DNA from: Daedaleopsis sinensis
Taxonomy: Eukaryota > Basidiomycota > Agaricomycetes > Polyporales > Polyporaceae
Length of the DNA stretch: 64,000 nucleotides
Direction of reading: 5' to 3'
NCBI GenBank assembly: GCA_033807695.1
Contig: CM066303.1
Location: forward strand, 1,116,001-1,180,000
Numbering within the stretch: position 1 is the stretch's first letter; every line of letters starts with the position of its first letter. The notes beneath the pieces were generated by a model. It had not been told where the DNA came from. It was given only the letters and a program-made list of their open reading frames with translations, and searched no databases. The position numbers and the translations under genes were made by a program. Below are positions 1 through 12,490 of the stretch, piece after piece.

Positions 1-1030
1 TCTCGCTGATGTACGCCGACTTGCTGCTGTCGATGCGCAGGTCGCGGATGTCCTTCATTAGCCCCGCGTGCTCGACCATGCGCTCGAGCAGCCGCTGCAG
101 TGCGCGCGCGCAACTCTCCGGCTGCGCGCACCCGTCCGCTACGGGCGCGCGAAACGTGCGGTGCGCGGCGACGAACGCGGCCTCGAGCAGGCGCGCGCGC
201 CCGACGAAGCACCGCGCGAGGTCCGCGCGCGAGAGCGCCTCGTGCGTGCCGTCCTCGCGTGTGAAGCCGTCGCCGAGCTCGGGCCCGAGCATGCAGCAGC
301 ACATGAGCGCGACGGGGAGGAGGTCGTCCGCGCGCGTGAGGCGTGCGAGGTTGACCACGCCGATGCGGTGGATCGCGCGGAAGGCGGGCGGGTCGAGCGA
401 GGCGACCGCGAACCAGCGGTCGAAGTCGGAGACATAGTACTGCCGGAGGTAGGCGAGTGCGCGGGCGACCATCTTCTCGCATTGGTACTTGTGCCCGAGG
501 CGGATGTAGGCGGAGACCTCGTCGAACGTCGGTTCGTACCTGGACGTGCGGGAGGACCGTGCGGGAGGGGCGGTCAGCGTGCTGTTCCGTCGGAGTTGAC
601 GATGCGACGGGACCTACTTGATGCCCGCCTCAATAAACGAGCGCAGGAAATGGCGGACGTCTTGGGGGGAGTCCGTCAGGTGCACGACCGCGCAGGACGG
701 AGTGCCAGACCCAGCAGGATGGGAGTCACCGTCGCTATCGCTGACAGGAGACGACGGCTGCGGGAGTGAGAGCATGTCCTTGAAGAAGGCGGACTGGGCC
801 ATGAACGGGCCCTTGTACACGCGGAACTCCACATCCCCAGCGTACAGAACGAGGTTACCGTCTTCGAACCATAGCTCCTCATCTCGCTGGGGCCCCTGCA
901 GCTCGATATCGGATGGGGCAACGGCCTCGGCTGTCGGCGAGCGTTGCGCGGCGGGCTCAAGCGGAGACGCAAAATCGGAGTCTTTTGCCATTGGGGTTAA
1001 TGGAAGTTCAATGTGGGTCGGAGTGGGCAT
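1..1030 (-). CDS. BTB/POZ domain protein, C-terminus beyond left edge
   Basis: Two exons are visible. Exon 1 runs 1030 to 618 and encodes a Ser/Pro-rich N-terminus followed by a BTB segment (LWFEDGNLVLYAGDVEFRVY, then KGPFMAQSAFFKDMLSLPQP). A GTAGGT donor and CAG acceptor remove 540-617. Exon 2 (539 to 1) continues in frame with YEPTFDEVSAYIRLGHKYQC, the post-BTB region usual in Agaricomycete BTB proteins, and is still open at base 1. The frame upstream of 1030 is open to about 1309 but has no ATG, so I chose ATG 1030; ATG 991-993 (MAKDSDF) is an alternative. BTB domains dimerise and often serve as Cullin-3 adaptors. This subfamily is very large in mushroom-forming fungi and mostly uncharacterised, so no specific role is inferred. 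Confidence 0.82.
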
Positions 1031-2280
1031 GGCATGATCAGAGTTCTCCTCTTCGTCGCCCACGGTACTGGTAGACGTGTCTTCCGCAGGTCCACCGTGT
1101 CTGTCGACGCCCTCAGCCGAATCGTCCTCGCCACGATCGTCATCGACGTCTGCCTCGGACTGCGTTGGGGCGACTGCAGACCTCGTCAGCGTCTCTATAG
1201 TCGAAGTAGTGAGCTGCGGATCCTTTGCTGGCAGTGTCTGTACGCCGACACTCGTCCGGTGGTCGAGCAGGGGCTCTCCCAGGAGAAGGTTATCTCCGCC
1301 CGATCCCAAGAAGGGGGAGTATGATTGCTACCAGAAGCCTGTCAGCGCGGTCCTCGGGCTCTGTCCAGTGTGAGAGCATATGTGTGAGCACTGACCAGGA
1401 ACGACGAGAGGATCCTCCGCATGGTGATGAATAAGCTTGCTCCTAGGCCTCAATCGTCGAGGCTGTTCAATGCACACGCAGATCCTGGTGTCCCTACGCA
1501 CGCTACCCAGGCTGCGGCGGGGGGTTAGTGCTCGCCAGCGATAGCTGCGCATGCGTATACTTTACCTTGCTTCACGGGATGGAGGAAGATGGGAAGAAGA
1601 TAGAGTTCGGGCCCACACCCCAGGCCCGTGCGCAGGTTGCGCGGCGCGGCCGGTGACCGGGTCCAGAGCCCTGAAACGCGCTCGGAGTCGAGTCGATGGC
1701 CTCACTTACACACGCGAAGCTGCTGGCGGCACCGCATCCAAGGACGCGAGGCTGCGCCGGAACCACATGTCTGCACGCGTGTCCGTGTGCACTCCGCCCT
1801 TCGAGCGGGTTCCGACCGCTTCTTGTCCACGGGAGCCAGCCAAAAATACGTCGTATGCATTGCCAAGGTTGTTCGTTGAGAATGGACTTAGCAACCATGA
1901 CGAACGAGCACAGGATGTGGTATAGTTTTTGGGGTCTTTGTTTCGGCCTCGGAGGCTCGGAGGCTCGGACAGGCTGTATAAAGGTGCCGTTAATTGAACT
2001 GAGCGTCGATCAGCGAAGCGAACGCACGAGTACGTACTGCAAGCCAGATCTAGAAAGCGACGGTAAAAAGATCAGAGCCGCCATGTTGTATCGCTCATCA
2101 CCGTGACTTGAGAGCCTTTCCTCCCGTGCACTGCGGAATGAGCTCGAGATGCGTTTTAAGACGTGAAAACAACACATCCTTGCATACGTGTCTACGACAA
2201 CGTCCGAGCAAGCACCACCCTACCAATACACTTTTTTCGTCCTCTACTCATCCGCACTCGCAGTCTATTCTTGCCTGCTC
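1031..2280. other. Intergenic region, no gene recognised
   Basis: About 1.25 kb lies between the start of the BTB gene and the stop of glycogen phosphorylase. The part near 1030-1310 is open in the BTB frame and may be 5' UTR or an unrecognised upstream exon. The rest has only short overlapping reading frames without codon-like structure, splice logic or repeats. Confidence 0.5.
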
Positions 2281-5200
2281 TTACGCAACCTTCGTGCTCT
2301 CGATGTTCCAGTACTCCTGCGCGTAGTCCTGGATCGCGCGGTCCGACGAGAACTTGCCCATCTTCGCGGTCGTCCGGATGCTCTTCTTGATCCACTCCGT
2401 CCGGTCCTGGTACGCCTCGTCGACGATCTTGAGCGCTTGTATGTCTGTCATACACGAACACGAACACGAATGGAAGATGTCAGCTTCGGCGCTCCGTCCC
2501 AGCACCATCGCACGGTCAAAATAAAATCACGCACAGGAGTCGAAGTCCTCCGTGAGGAGATAGTAGTCGTGCTGGCGGATCGTGTTGAGGAGGCTAGAAC
2601 ACGGGTCGGGATACGTCAGTGCTGCAAGGACAAAGGTGCAGAGAGGGATATCGACGTACGGCTCGTAGACACCGCCGTCGCCGAAGCGACCCGACGCGAC
2701 CTCGTCGATCACGCGCGCGAGGGGCGGGCACTTCTGCTCGATGGGGACGGGGTGGTACATGTGCTGGTAGCGCAGGTCCTCGACGGCGGGCGTCAAGTGG
2801 CCGAAGAAGACTGTCCCAGATATATCTCAGCAACTCTTCCGCAAGGGTGCAGATGACGGTACGCACAGACGTTGCTCTCGCCGACCTCCTCCGCGATCTC
2901 GATGTTCGCGCCATCGACGGTGCCGACGAGCAAGCCGCCGTTGAGACAGAACTTCATGTTCGACGTGCCGGAGGCCTCCGTGCCGGCCGTAGAGATGTGC
3001 TGACTGATGTCGGACGCGGGGATAAGGATCTCGGCGAGCGATACCGAGTAGTCGGGCAGGAAGTAGAGGGAGAGGAGGTCCTTGGTATCGGGGTCGTTGT
3101 TGATGATGCGCGCCGCATTGACGATAAGGCGGATCGTCTGGGGAGGAAAGGTTGGCATATACCCATACGATGTCAGACTATCACACTTACCAGCTTCGCG
3201 ATGTAGTCTACATAATTTAAGTCAGTCAAGCTGCCTCTTCTATGAAAGAGAGATGCACTCACATCCCGGCGCAGCTTTTCCGGCGAAGATGACAACCTTC
3301 GGGTTGACCTTCTTACGCTCCTCGGGCGACATGTCCTTGATTGTCAAGTACCTCTGTAGATCGGCTGGTCAGTAAAAAGCCGGTGGCAATCGAGTGTGCA
3401 TCACGTACGTGGATGACACCCATGATGTTCAAGGTTTGACGCTGTGTGTCACCGTAATCGTCGTCAGCTCATTTTTCAGTACCTTCCGTGTCTATTCGTA
3501 CCTTGTACTCGTGCAGACGCTACAGACTCAGAGGTGAGTGACATACACCACAACAGCAATGAACATACACACCTTGATCTGGACGTCGAACATGGCCTTC
3601 GTGTTGACCTTGAACCCAAGCCTCGTCTCGACATAGTGCGCAAGGCGCTCCTTGTTGCTCTGCTTGACGGCCGCCCACTTCTTCTGGAAGGTCGGGTTGT
3701 CGACGTGCTCGAGCAGGCCCTCGAGCTTCGACAGGTCTTTGAGGAAGGCTGCCTTCGGAAGGCTGAGCGTCTCGCTGATGAGGTTGCTGAGGCCAGGGTT
3801 GCACTGGTCGAGCCAGCGACGAGGAGTGACTGTGCGATGGCTGTCAACATCATTCGATTGCACAGGGGATGCTTGGTATACGTACTGCCGTTGGTGACGT
3901 TCGAGAACCTAGCGATTGGGAAGATGATGAGCCGACATACAGAACATGTGGTGATTTATGAGCTTACTTGCTGACACCGTAGAAGTCAACGAAGTCCTTG
4001 CAGATCGTCGCGCGGACAAGTTCACTGTGAAGCTGAAGCATCGCATTAGATCAACCCATATCTTCGCAATCATTCGTTGAGCCACACACCTCAGCGACAC
4101 CGTTGACCTTCCTGCTTCCGATGCATGCAAGGTTGGCCATGCGAATCTGCTTCGGGAAGCCCTCTGAATCCATTGATTAGTGCCTCTGCGAAGTGTATAT
4201 CTTCCCACCACTCACCCTCGACGAGAGACATGCGAGCTAGCCTCTCCTTGTCGCCCGGGAACTTCTTCTCAACGGCTTGCAAGAAACCCCTGCGATGCAA
4301 GCCTTCAGTCCAAAAGCCCCGAGAGCGTTTCAACACTCGCATGTACTCACATGTTCTAGATGCGAAAGATGTGTCAACATTAACACTGCTACGGAACCGA
4401 CAAATCATAATGCTAGTACTCACAATATCGTAGATGATCTGCAAGTGACTACAAAAGAGGTCAGAAACGATTCGCATGAAATGTGGACTATCGACCTACC
4501 GAGGGAGAAGGTTCTCCATGAGAGGTACGGGCCACTTCTCGAGAGCTTCGGGGAGGACAGTGTGGTTGGTGAAGAAGAAGGTGTTCGTGATGATCTCCCA
4601 GGCCTTGTCCCATGGAATGTCCTCCTCGTCAACAAGGATGCGCATGAGTTCAGGGATCGCGAGCGTTGGGTGAGTCTGTGATTTGTGGCCAAAATATTAG
4701 CTACACGTCCCACACTTTACGGATAGATGACTTTACATCGTTGAGTTGGATCGCGACGTCTGTTCACAAACAAACTATGAGCAATCACCGGATCCTGGAT
4801 ACTACTTTACACTTACGGTCAGAGAACTCAGTAAGGGGCTTGCCGGTGTTTTTGAAACGGCGCACGATGTCCGCAAGACTGGCAGCAGTCCAGAAGTACT
4901 GCTGCTTCAACCGCAGCTCCTTGCCGACTAGAAACCAACGTCAGGATTATGCTGTTCCGGCGTGCGGAGTGACTCACACGTAGTGTGATCGTTCGGGTAA
5001 AGGACCGAGGTGATTGCCTCAGCACTGTTTGAAGCCTCCACCGCACGCTCGTAGTCACCAGCTGTATGGCATAGCCGCGACGTCAGCTATTGACCCAACA
5101 GACCTCGGGAGCAGCACGCACCGTTGAAGCTCTGCAGGTCGAAGCCACGCTTCGGCTTGCTCTCCCACAGGCGGAGGTTGTTCGTGTTCTTGGTGTCGTA

Positions 5201-6579
5201 GCCGGGAATCATGACATCGTACGCCATCGCGAGCACCTCCTGGCCGCCTTGCCAGATCGCCTTCATGCCTTCGACGCGCTCCGCGTGTCCGTAGAACCGA
5301 ATCTGGTACGTGACATCCGTGCGCGCGAGCTCCCATGGGTTGTCGTGCTCGAGCCACGGGTCGGGTGCCTCAAGTTGGCTCCCATCGGGCGCAATGAGTT
5401 GCTGGAAGATACCTGGAGAGCCGTGTTGGAAGCGGTCACAGAAAAACAAGTTTCGCGCTAACCGTATTTGTACCGAAGGCCATATCCCCAGACGGGAAGT
5501 TCCTGGGAAGCGGAAGAGTCGAGGTAGCAAGCGGCAAGACGGCCGAGACCACCGTTTCCGAGACCAGCATCACGCTCCTGCTCGATCAGGTCCTCGAGGT
5601 TGAAGCCGAGCTTGTCAATGCCGTCCTGGTACTTTTCCTTCAGCCCAAGGTTGAGCAGAGCGTTGTCAAGTGTGCGGCCCATCAAGAACTCCAGGGAGAG
5701 ATAGTACGCGCGCTTTGGCGTCTTACGAGTGTAATGGAGCTGGGTCTCGTTCCAGTTGACCTTTGTACCCCAGCGTAAAAGCAAGGAGAGTATGCGCGAG
5801 TCAGAACAGCAGAAAAAGGGTAGGACATCGCGTCACGTACAATGAGATTGTCGCGCACGGAGAGCGCAGACGCCTGGTAAGCTCCCAGATTGTCCAGGTT
5901 GTATGCCTGACGAGCAAGGGAGGTATGGACATGGTTGACGACGGATTTCGTGATAGAGGGGGTGTCTATAACGATATCAATGAGTCACTTTGTAGCTCGT
6001 GAAGAACGCGACTGTAACAGGGCGTTGCAACACTGTCTCAATCTGGCTCGTTGCAATAACCCCGAGTCCAGCATCGTACACAATAGATGCTTCAGGACCG
6101 CCATATCTGCTACGGAGAACGGAAGGCGTCGACGTAAATCCTTCCCGTACTGCCGCCAGACCAGTGCCAGACAAGCTCCTATTTGACAGCATCTGAACGC
6201 GCGCGAGGAGGAGCACATCGCACGCGAAGCGACGCGAGCGCGCTGGGTATGAACACGAGGCTCCTGAACGCCTTCGAAACCCGCAGCCCCCCTCGCCGTC
6301 CAGGCGCCACGACAACGAGCATAAAGTAGCAGAGAAAACTCACCGGTGGTCAGGGAGGGAATGCCGTCCTTCCACACCTTCTCATCCCCGATTGGCCATT
6401 TCTCCTTTCCACTCGCGTCGGTCTCGGGTATGTACCCTGTTTAGAGTCGCATATATCAGCGATGCCCCTATCGCGCATAGACCCATGCACTGACCGGTCA
6501 ACGTCCGCACATGCCTGCGCGAGGCTTTGGCGTCCTTGGTGGGCTTGCCGATCGTCGACGGGTCGATGGTCGACGTCAT
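2281..6579 (-). CDS. GPH1: Glycogen phosphorylase
   Basis: Cytosolic enzyme that releases glucose-1-phosphate from glycogen using phosphate and pyridoxal phosphate. The gene is split into many exons encoding about 880 residues, the normal family length. The start ATG at 6579 opens [18 protein letters not shown], which splices to [19 protein letters not shown]. In order the protein then has [20 protein letters not shown] and [19 protein letters not shown] (about 5.5-5.8 kb), [20 protein letters not shown] (about 4.6 kb), [16 protein letters not shown] (about 3.8 kb), [33 protein letters not shown], and [15 protein letters not shown] near 2.95 kb, which contains the lysine that carries pyridoxal phosphate. 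The C-terminus ends [14 protein letters not shown] at 2281. No frameshift was seen. The neighbours are unrelated, so it looks like a single-copy housekeeping gene. Confidence 0.96.
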
Positions 6580-8780
6580 GTCGCGTCGAGAGGTGGGGGT
6601 ATGCGCAGGAGAATGTGTGTGCGGAGGGAGGGATGTCCGACGACGACTGCACGCGCACTGGGGAGAGTGCGCAATAAGGCCGCGTGCGCGAAGGGGGAGA
6701 GGGTTTTGGAGGAGGGCGCGCTTTATATAGAGGACCAGGCAGGAGAGATGCAGAGATGTATGGCGTCACAGTTCGCACGAGCCCCGGCGCGCTGCCCCGA
6801 CGTCGACGTCGCTCTAGATCTCGCCCATGCACGTTGCCCAGCCTCCGCCACACTCTCTCCTCCTCCTGCCCTTCTCGCGCGCCGATAATTCGTAGAATCC
6901 GTCGCGCGCGCATCTCCAAGACGGGTCGGAGAGGCTCTGGAATGCAGGACGAGTTGTGGACAACGTAACACCGAGCTCGTCTTCGTTCTCATTCTCCCGC
7001 TCAGACTCGTTCCAGATCTTATCCGCATCCATCACAGACCATCACGCGGGGGCCCAGCGGGGCGCTGTGGTAGTCCTGTGCCTACCCCAGACGTCCTACC
7101 AGCCGTTCTACGTTCACAAGGGTGCATTCAACGCACCTCGTCGAGTGGAGCATCTCCAGGTCACAATGAGCAAAGCGACGCATCGCGTACGTTCGCGATG
7201 CCATCTAGATGCCAAGTGACGGCCATCCTTTGTTCACACATGCAGCATCACATCTCTTCCCGAAGCAAGGAGAGGACCGCATCGGACAGCGTTATTGCGA
7301 CCTCTGACCTTCTCGCCCACAATAATCGTGAGAGAGCGCAAGAATGGACGTCCAGCTTGTCCATCTGCACGACTTCTAGGTTCAAACCAATACCTCAATC
7401 TTACGTGGGGGGAGAACACGGGACCATGTGCTCGCTCGTTTTGTGCCTTGAGAACAGCGAGGGCCAGTGCTGCAATGCCGAGCGCGAAGGTAGCCACAAC
7501 CGTGCTACAGTCTAAGCCACTTCGGAGATTTGAGTAGATGTCTTGCTAGGATCGTCGACGCAGATGTCAAGTTGGATTCTTCTCCGGACCGTAGGGCTCG
7601 CCACGAGTCGCGGATAGATTTCAAGGGTCGAGTAGAGACGAAACACGTCGACCTGTTTACATCCATTCAGACGTGGTCTTGTAACTTGTTATGCAATTCT
7701 GCACTTGGAAGGCGAAGACGTACCCGACATCGTTATGATCCAACAAAAACCATATCCCGTATGGACCGCTTGTGTTTGGCCATAACGACCTATTCGGAAC
7801 ATCGGGCAGGTATTGAGATCGTCAGGCGTAAGAAAGCGCGATCGGTCCGCACAGCTCAACACGGATCCGCAGATCGCTCGGGGGCAATCGTCTCTGTCGT
7901 CTAGCTGACTGGAAGTCTAAATGAACACGGCTCAAGTGGCGGCTACAAGAAACGGTTCAGCTCGCCAGCGAGTCTGATAAAGCATAGACGTACATACCCT
8001 AACAATCCCCATTCTTTCAGTTGAACTCATCTCCAAATGCCTAGCAAACGCGTCAGGGTAGTATCTCGTACCTCGATGCTGTTGTATTTCCACAGCGCTA
8101 CACGTGGACACGAACCAAGGGGCCCCGCAGTAATATCGGCGACGGAAGCGAGTCGCAGACTTCCGAGCTTCGTGCAGATCACTTATTATCCAGTATCCTC
8201 CCTACAACCGCAGATAGCACATCAGCATCGCCGATATCTCAAGACAAATCAGGGTACGCACCAAGAGTCAAAGACAGACTCTAATCACAGCACGCCATAC
8301 TGTTACTTATTCAGTGAGTAGTGGTCCCGCGAAGCCCCAGATAGCCTCTCGACAGTCGACTAGGCCGATCGTCCCCGTCCCCGCAGGGCAACGCAGGACG
8401 ACGGACGTTCTCCGTCGAACGCGACCCCGGCTTCTCCGGAAGGCTGAAGCCTGAACGGGTGGCGATGCTCCGGGCCCCGCACCGCAGGACGCACCTAGGC
8501 AAGGCGAAGAACGCGCTCCCCCTCCCGGCCGCCCGAGGAAGTGCGCGCGCGAAAGGCAGGTGCTCGCCGTGCCGACGGGCGCACGCTCAAACTCCAGGCG
8601 GGACCTTTGTTGAACTAATCATGAATCGTCGCATGGCAGAATAACATACGCAGGTATAGGGAGCAATACGGTACGGCGCGACACCGGCCGGGTGCCAGAC
8701 TCAGAACATCGACGGATAAGTTAAGGGCGGTCCCGCCGCGCGGCCTCCTCGGAATCAAATACGGGCTCGGGGCGAGTTCA
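6580..8780. other. Intergenic region, one weak coding trace
   Basis: About 2.2 kb between two minus-strand genes. The 5' side of glycogen phosphorylase (6580-6960) is GC-rich. A minus-strand stretch at roughly 7234-7510 encodes an Ala/Leu-rich hydrophobic segment (VATFALGIAALALAVLKAQ) without an ATG. It could be an exon of a small membrane or secreted protein, but no splice partner was found. Confidence 0.4.
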
Positions 8781-10071
8781 TCAATCGGACGCCGCGGCGA
8801 GGTAGCTCTGCAGGCACCGGGAGCGCGGGCGGGTACGGCATGCGGGGGGGACGCAACACGATCAGTCAAAATCACGTACGGGCGCAGCAGGCGATGCATG
8901 CGCGCAGACTCACCTCGCGGTCCTCCAAGAACTCGAGGTAGGTCAGCGCCGCGGCGACGTAGAACGCAGGCTCGACGCCCAGCACCCGGCACTGCGCCTC
9001 GTCCATCTCGATCAGCCCCGAGGTGCACTGCGCCGTCCAAACCGGCGTCTGGTCATGGAACGTCAGCAGCGGCGTCGGGCTGAGCGGGTTGCCTGCCTGG
9101 CCGCCGGACGTCGGCGCCGGCGGCGCAGACTTCAGGGGGGCCGGGACGGGCGAGAGGGTGAACGAGTAGCTGTGCGAGCCCGGCGCGTTGTTCTTGATCA
9201 CCGCGAGCAGCTTGGAGAACAGGGAGAGCGGCTGGGTCGCCTCGGGGATGTGCGGTGTCGAGTGCGGCGTCATGACGAAGTGCGTGATCGCCGCCTGCTG
9301 GAGGAGCGGCTGCGAGTGCCGCCGGAGCGCGCGCGGCGGGGACGTCGATACGGAGTTGAGCTTCGCGTGCACGGACCGCGGCGAGGGCGGCTGCACGACG
9401 ACGACGGGGCCGGCGGGCGGGGTGGGCGGGTAGGAGTGTTGATCGCGCGTCAAGCTTTCGGTGAGCGTCACGTCCGAGTCGGTCGAGTGCTTCGTGAGCG
9501 TTGGGCGGCCGGTGGGCGGGGTGGCGCTGGAACCTCCGGGCAGGTTTGTTCGGCAGGCAAACGAGAGTGCGGCTTCAGTGTAGTAGGGGGAAGTTTGCGG
9601 GAGCGGGAGGAGGGGGATGAAGACTCCTGGAGGGAAGGAGGGGGTCCGCAGACGGATGTACCAGCCACGTTTCGGGCGGTGGACTGTCCAGAGCAACGTC
9701 GATGTCGCGTTGTCCTGGTAGGAGCTCGATTTGGATACCAGAACAAAGCAAAGGAATTGGGTAAGTACTCACAACGATGTGTTCAAGGATTTCGTCGTCC
9801 GTTAGGAACCTTTCCTTCACAATGTGAGTTTAGCTGCGCGGATCGACGCAATTCCGAGGAGACTATGCAGCGCACTCGCCTTATACCACACAACTTTGCC
9901 CGAGCTTTCTTCATGTACGTTTATTCGCATATCCTCCAGTACGTCTGAGCTGCAACGCGACGAAACATGTGTGTGCGGTACCAAGCCGTTCGCGAAATGT
10001 ACGCACCTCCGCACGACATAGCGTGTGCATCCAGGTCCACAGCTTATGCTTCCTCCAGCAATTCCATCCAT
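8781..10071 (-). CDS. Uncharacterised conserved-looking protein
   Basis: Five exons join in one frame. ATG 10071 (MDGIAGGSISCGPGC) splices with a GTGCGT donor to SSDVLEDMRINVHEESSGK. A putative GC-AG intron (GCGAGT donor, CTAAAC branch) joins WYK to ERFLTDDEILEHIV. A GTGAGT intron leads to the main exon (DNATSTLLWTVHRPKRGWYI and a Ser/Pro-rich middle, ending LTYLEFLEDRE). A last intron with a GTGAGT donor near 8910 gives a tiny exon SYLAAASD and a stop at 8781. The protein has no family motif I recognise: the N-terminal 60 residues look folded and the middle disordered. The nominal reading frame at 9820 begins with GTG, which is why upstream exons were sought. The end is firm; the first two exons are less certain. 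Confidence 0.6.
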
Positions 10072-11194
10072 ATTCAAGTTTAAAGTCAGAGCAAGAGCAG
10101 GGACGGGTAAGTCAGGAGAAACAGAATAACGTCAGAAGCAGATGAAGAGGGCCAGAGAGAGGTGTAGTTTAGTAATAGGTGTAGTTGCGTTGTAGGGATC
10201 AGACGCCCATATACGGTTACCTGGGGCACTTATTTAGGGTTAGGGCTTACTACCAGGTCGCTCGACGCTCCCTCGGAGTCCGAGGAGTCTACATACCACT
10301 TCGACGGTACTTACGATACCCTCCAAGTTGAACTTCTCCCTAATAGTCGACGATTGGCACCTCAAGGCTTCAACACACACCCCTCATAAACCCAATGTAT
10401 GAGTAAGTAAAGCACCGATACTTTACACCTTCCTCCCTTCAAGTCGAGGGCCACGGCCGCTCCGCGAAACCCGTTCACTGCTCCGAGTCACGTAGTATGG
10501 AGCTACGTAGCTGACGTAGGGTTTCCTGAGCAGTACATGCACCATCTCAAACAAATATATCACCGGGGCCATAAATACATATTTCCTGCAGATACATCTT
10601 GATCATATCTTGGTTATTGTCCAAATAAACCCAGCCTAGAACTGCTCATTACAGCTTGGTTTTATTTTAACTAAGTTCTCCATAGAAACAGCATAGAGAA
10701 GCATATATATCCCAGCATTATATAGTGATCACTACTTCAACTATGCTCCATCATAGAGCCCCGAGTTATAGTCAGATTACTATTAGTAATAAGCTCCTCG
10801 GAATTTACAACTTATATCCACAGGTGACATTTAGAGGAATATGTCGGCAGTATATAAATTTGTAACAGATTATTTACATGCTAGACTCCATACTATATCA
10901 TGTAGTCCCAGCCTGTTGATATCTCAAATAAAGTCTGCATGTAGCTGGAATAGAGCACCGGGAAATTGTCAAGCTAAATGAGATGATTATTTTGAATGCC
11001 ACTAAGAAGATAATCAGGATATTTCTTGAGTGGCTCATTCTGGTCATACTACTGGACATATTCTAAATGTGTTTGGGATATTTCCAGAATATAAACAGGC
11101 AAGAATACCACTACCACCACTACTTCACCACCTGACTTCTACTTACACTACTAACTACCGCACTACTTACTACTACTAGCAACCTAATTTGTTG

Positions 11195-11234
<40 letters not shown>
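11195..11234 (+). repeat. CTA/TAC trinucleotide microsatellite
   Basis: About 13 uninterrupted CTA units, flanked on both sides by imperfect CTA/CCA runs from roughly 11108 to 11300. Confidence 0.95.
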
Positions 11235-11687
11235 CACAACGACTACTACCACCTCTACTACTACCACCTCTTCTACTACTTAGTACTAATCTACCACTAG
11301 CTAAATAGCATTAACACAGCTGTTACCACCTTGCTAAGCTAATATTAGATGCTAAATGCTTCGCTAACAATGTTCACCTAATCCTGTGAGTGCTGTTGAG
11401 CGCAGTTCACTAATACCAATAATGTTGCTTTGCTATACTAATGCTGACAATGCTGTTATGCTTCACTAATATAAATCATGTTGTGTTGCTAAGCAAATGC
11501 TGGCAATGCTGCTAATGCTCTTCACTAATACCAATAATGTTGCTTTGCTATACTAATGCTGACAATGCTGTGAATGCTGATGCACTTCACTAATATCAAT
11601 AATGTTGTGTTGCTCAGCTAATGCTGACAATGCTGTTGTACTTCACATTAATCCTGTCCGAGTCAGTACTGTTAAGCTCACCTAATA

Positions 11688-11779
11688 CTTGCCGCCCGGC
11701 GAGCGCATCCGAGAGCCGGTTGGACGGTGTATTCACTGCGCGCTGGCGGCTGTCTGCAGACCTATGTGTGGAGTATACA
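11688..11779 (-). repeat. Internally deleted, inverted copy of the ~285 bp repeat
   Basis: Reads as the reverse complement of both ends of the elements at 13553-13836 and 14117-14397 (GCCGCCCGGCGAGCGCATCC at one end, GTCTGCAGACCTATGTGTGG at the other), but about 190 bp of the middle is missing. The surrounding AAT-rich repeat is inverted with it. Confidence 0.75.
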
Positions 11780-11999
11780 CTAATACCAATAATGTTGCTT
11801 TGCTATACTAATGCTGACAATGCTGTTATGCTTCACTAATATAAATCATGTTGTGTTGCTAAGCAAATGCTGGCAATGCTGCTAATGCTCTTCACTAATA
11901 CCAATAATGATAATGTTGTGTTGCTAAGCTAATGCTGACAATGCTGTTGTGCCTGTTGCACTTTATACTAATGCTGACAATGCTGTGAATGCTGATGCA

Positions 12000-12390
12000 T
12001 GTAACGGCTCGGTCGGTGCTTGAGGTCGAGTCGGAGGGCGAGCACGTTACGATGCGAGAGCGAGGCGGGCAAGTGAGCAAGAACGATAGAGAGCGAGGCG
12101 GGCAAGCGAGCAAGAACGATAGAGAGAGGACGAGGTCCTAGACGACGAAACAGCGTTGGCAAGACGGGGCTACAGGAAGGGCAGCGGTCGAGTATAAGAC
12201 TCGACCGCGGTACTGTGGCGCACGGGCGCTGATGCGAACCGGGAAGGCGGGGATACAAATAAGGTAAGTACATCACAATGCGGGAGGGAGAACTAACTAC
12301 AGCGCTGGAGCGCACAGGAATTGTATCATACAAGAGACCATGGGCCGAGACAATGTCCATGAGGCTCGTGTAATGGCTCGTGCCATTACA
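12000..12390. mobile_element. Solo LTR of an LTR retrotransposon
   Basis: A 391 bp GC-rich insert in the AT-rich array. It begins TGTAACGG and ends CCATTACA, the short inverted TG...CA termini of an LTR, and is flanked on each side by ATGCA (11995-11999 and 12391-12395), a 5 bp target-site duplication. The uninterrupted version of the insertion site (GCTGATGCACTTCACTAATA) is present nearby at about 11576. A TATAAG motif sits near 12193. The last 22 bases form a 9 bp stem with a 4 base loop. No internal retroelement domain or second LTR is next to it, so it is most simply a solo LTR left by recombination. Superfamily (Gypsy or Copia) cannot be decided from this alone. Confidence 0.8.
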
Positions 12391-12490
12391 ATGCACTTAA
12401 CTAATATCAATAATGTTGTGTTGCTCAGCTAATGCTGACAATGCTGTTGTGCTTCATGTTGCAGCCCTGTATGCTTTGCTAACAATGTAT

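Noticed and set aside
68..769. Long plus-strand reading frame opposite the BTB gene
   Set aside because: Antisense shadow of a GC-rich coding exon; no splice signals or recognisable protein.
9055..9948. 297-codon plus-strand reading frame
   Set aside because: Arg/Gly-rich shadow of the minus-strand exon 8910-9770, which has better splicing and composition.
10232..10246. Interstitial telomere repeat (TTTAGGGTTAGGG)
   Set aside because: Only two units; expected by chance often enough, with no longer degenerate tract beside it.
12000..12390. MITE or Helitron interpretation of the 391 bp insert
   Set aside because: TG...CA ends and a 5 bp duplication fit an LTR better; there is no CTRR end or A/T insertion site for a Helitron, and terminal inverted repeats are too short for a MITE.
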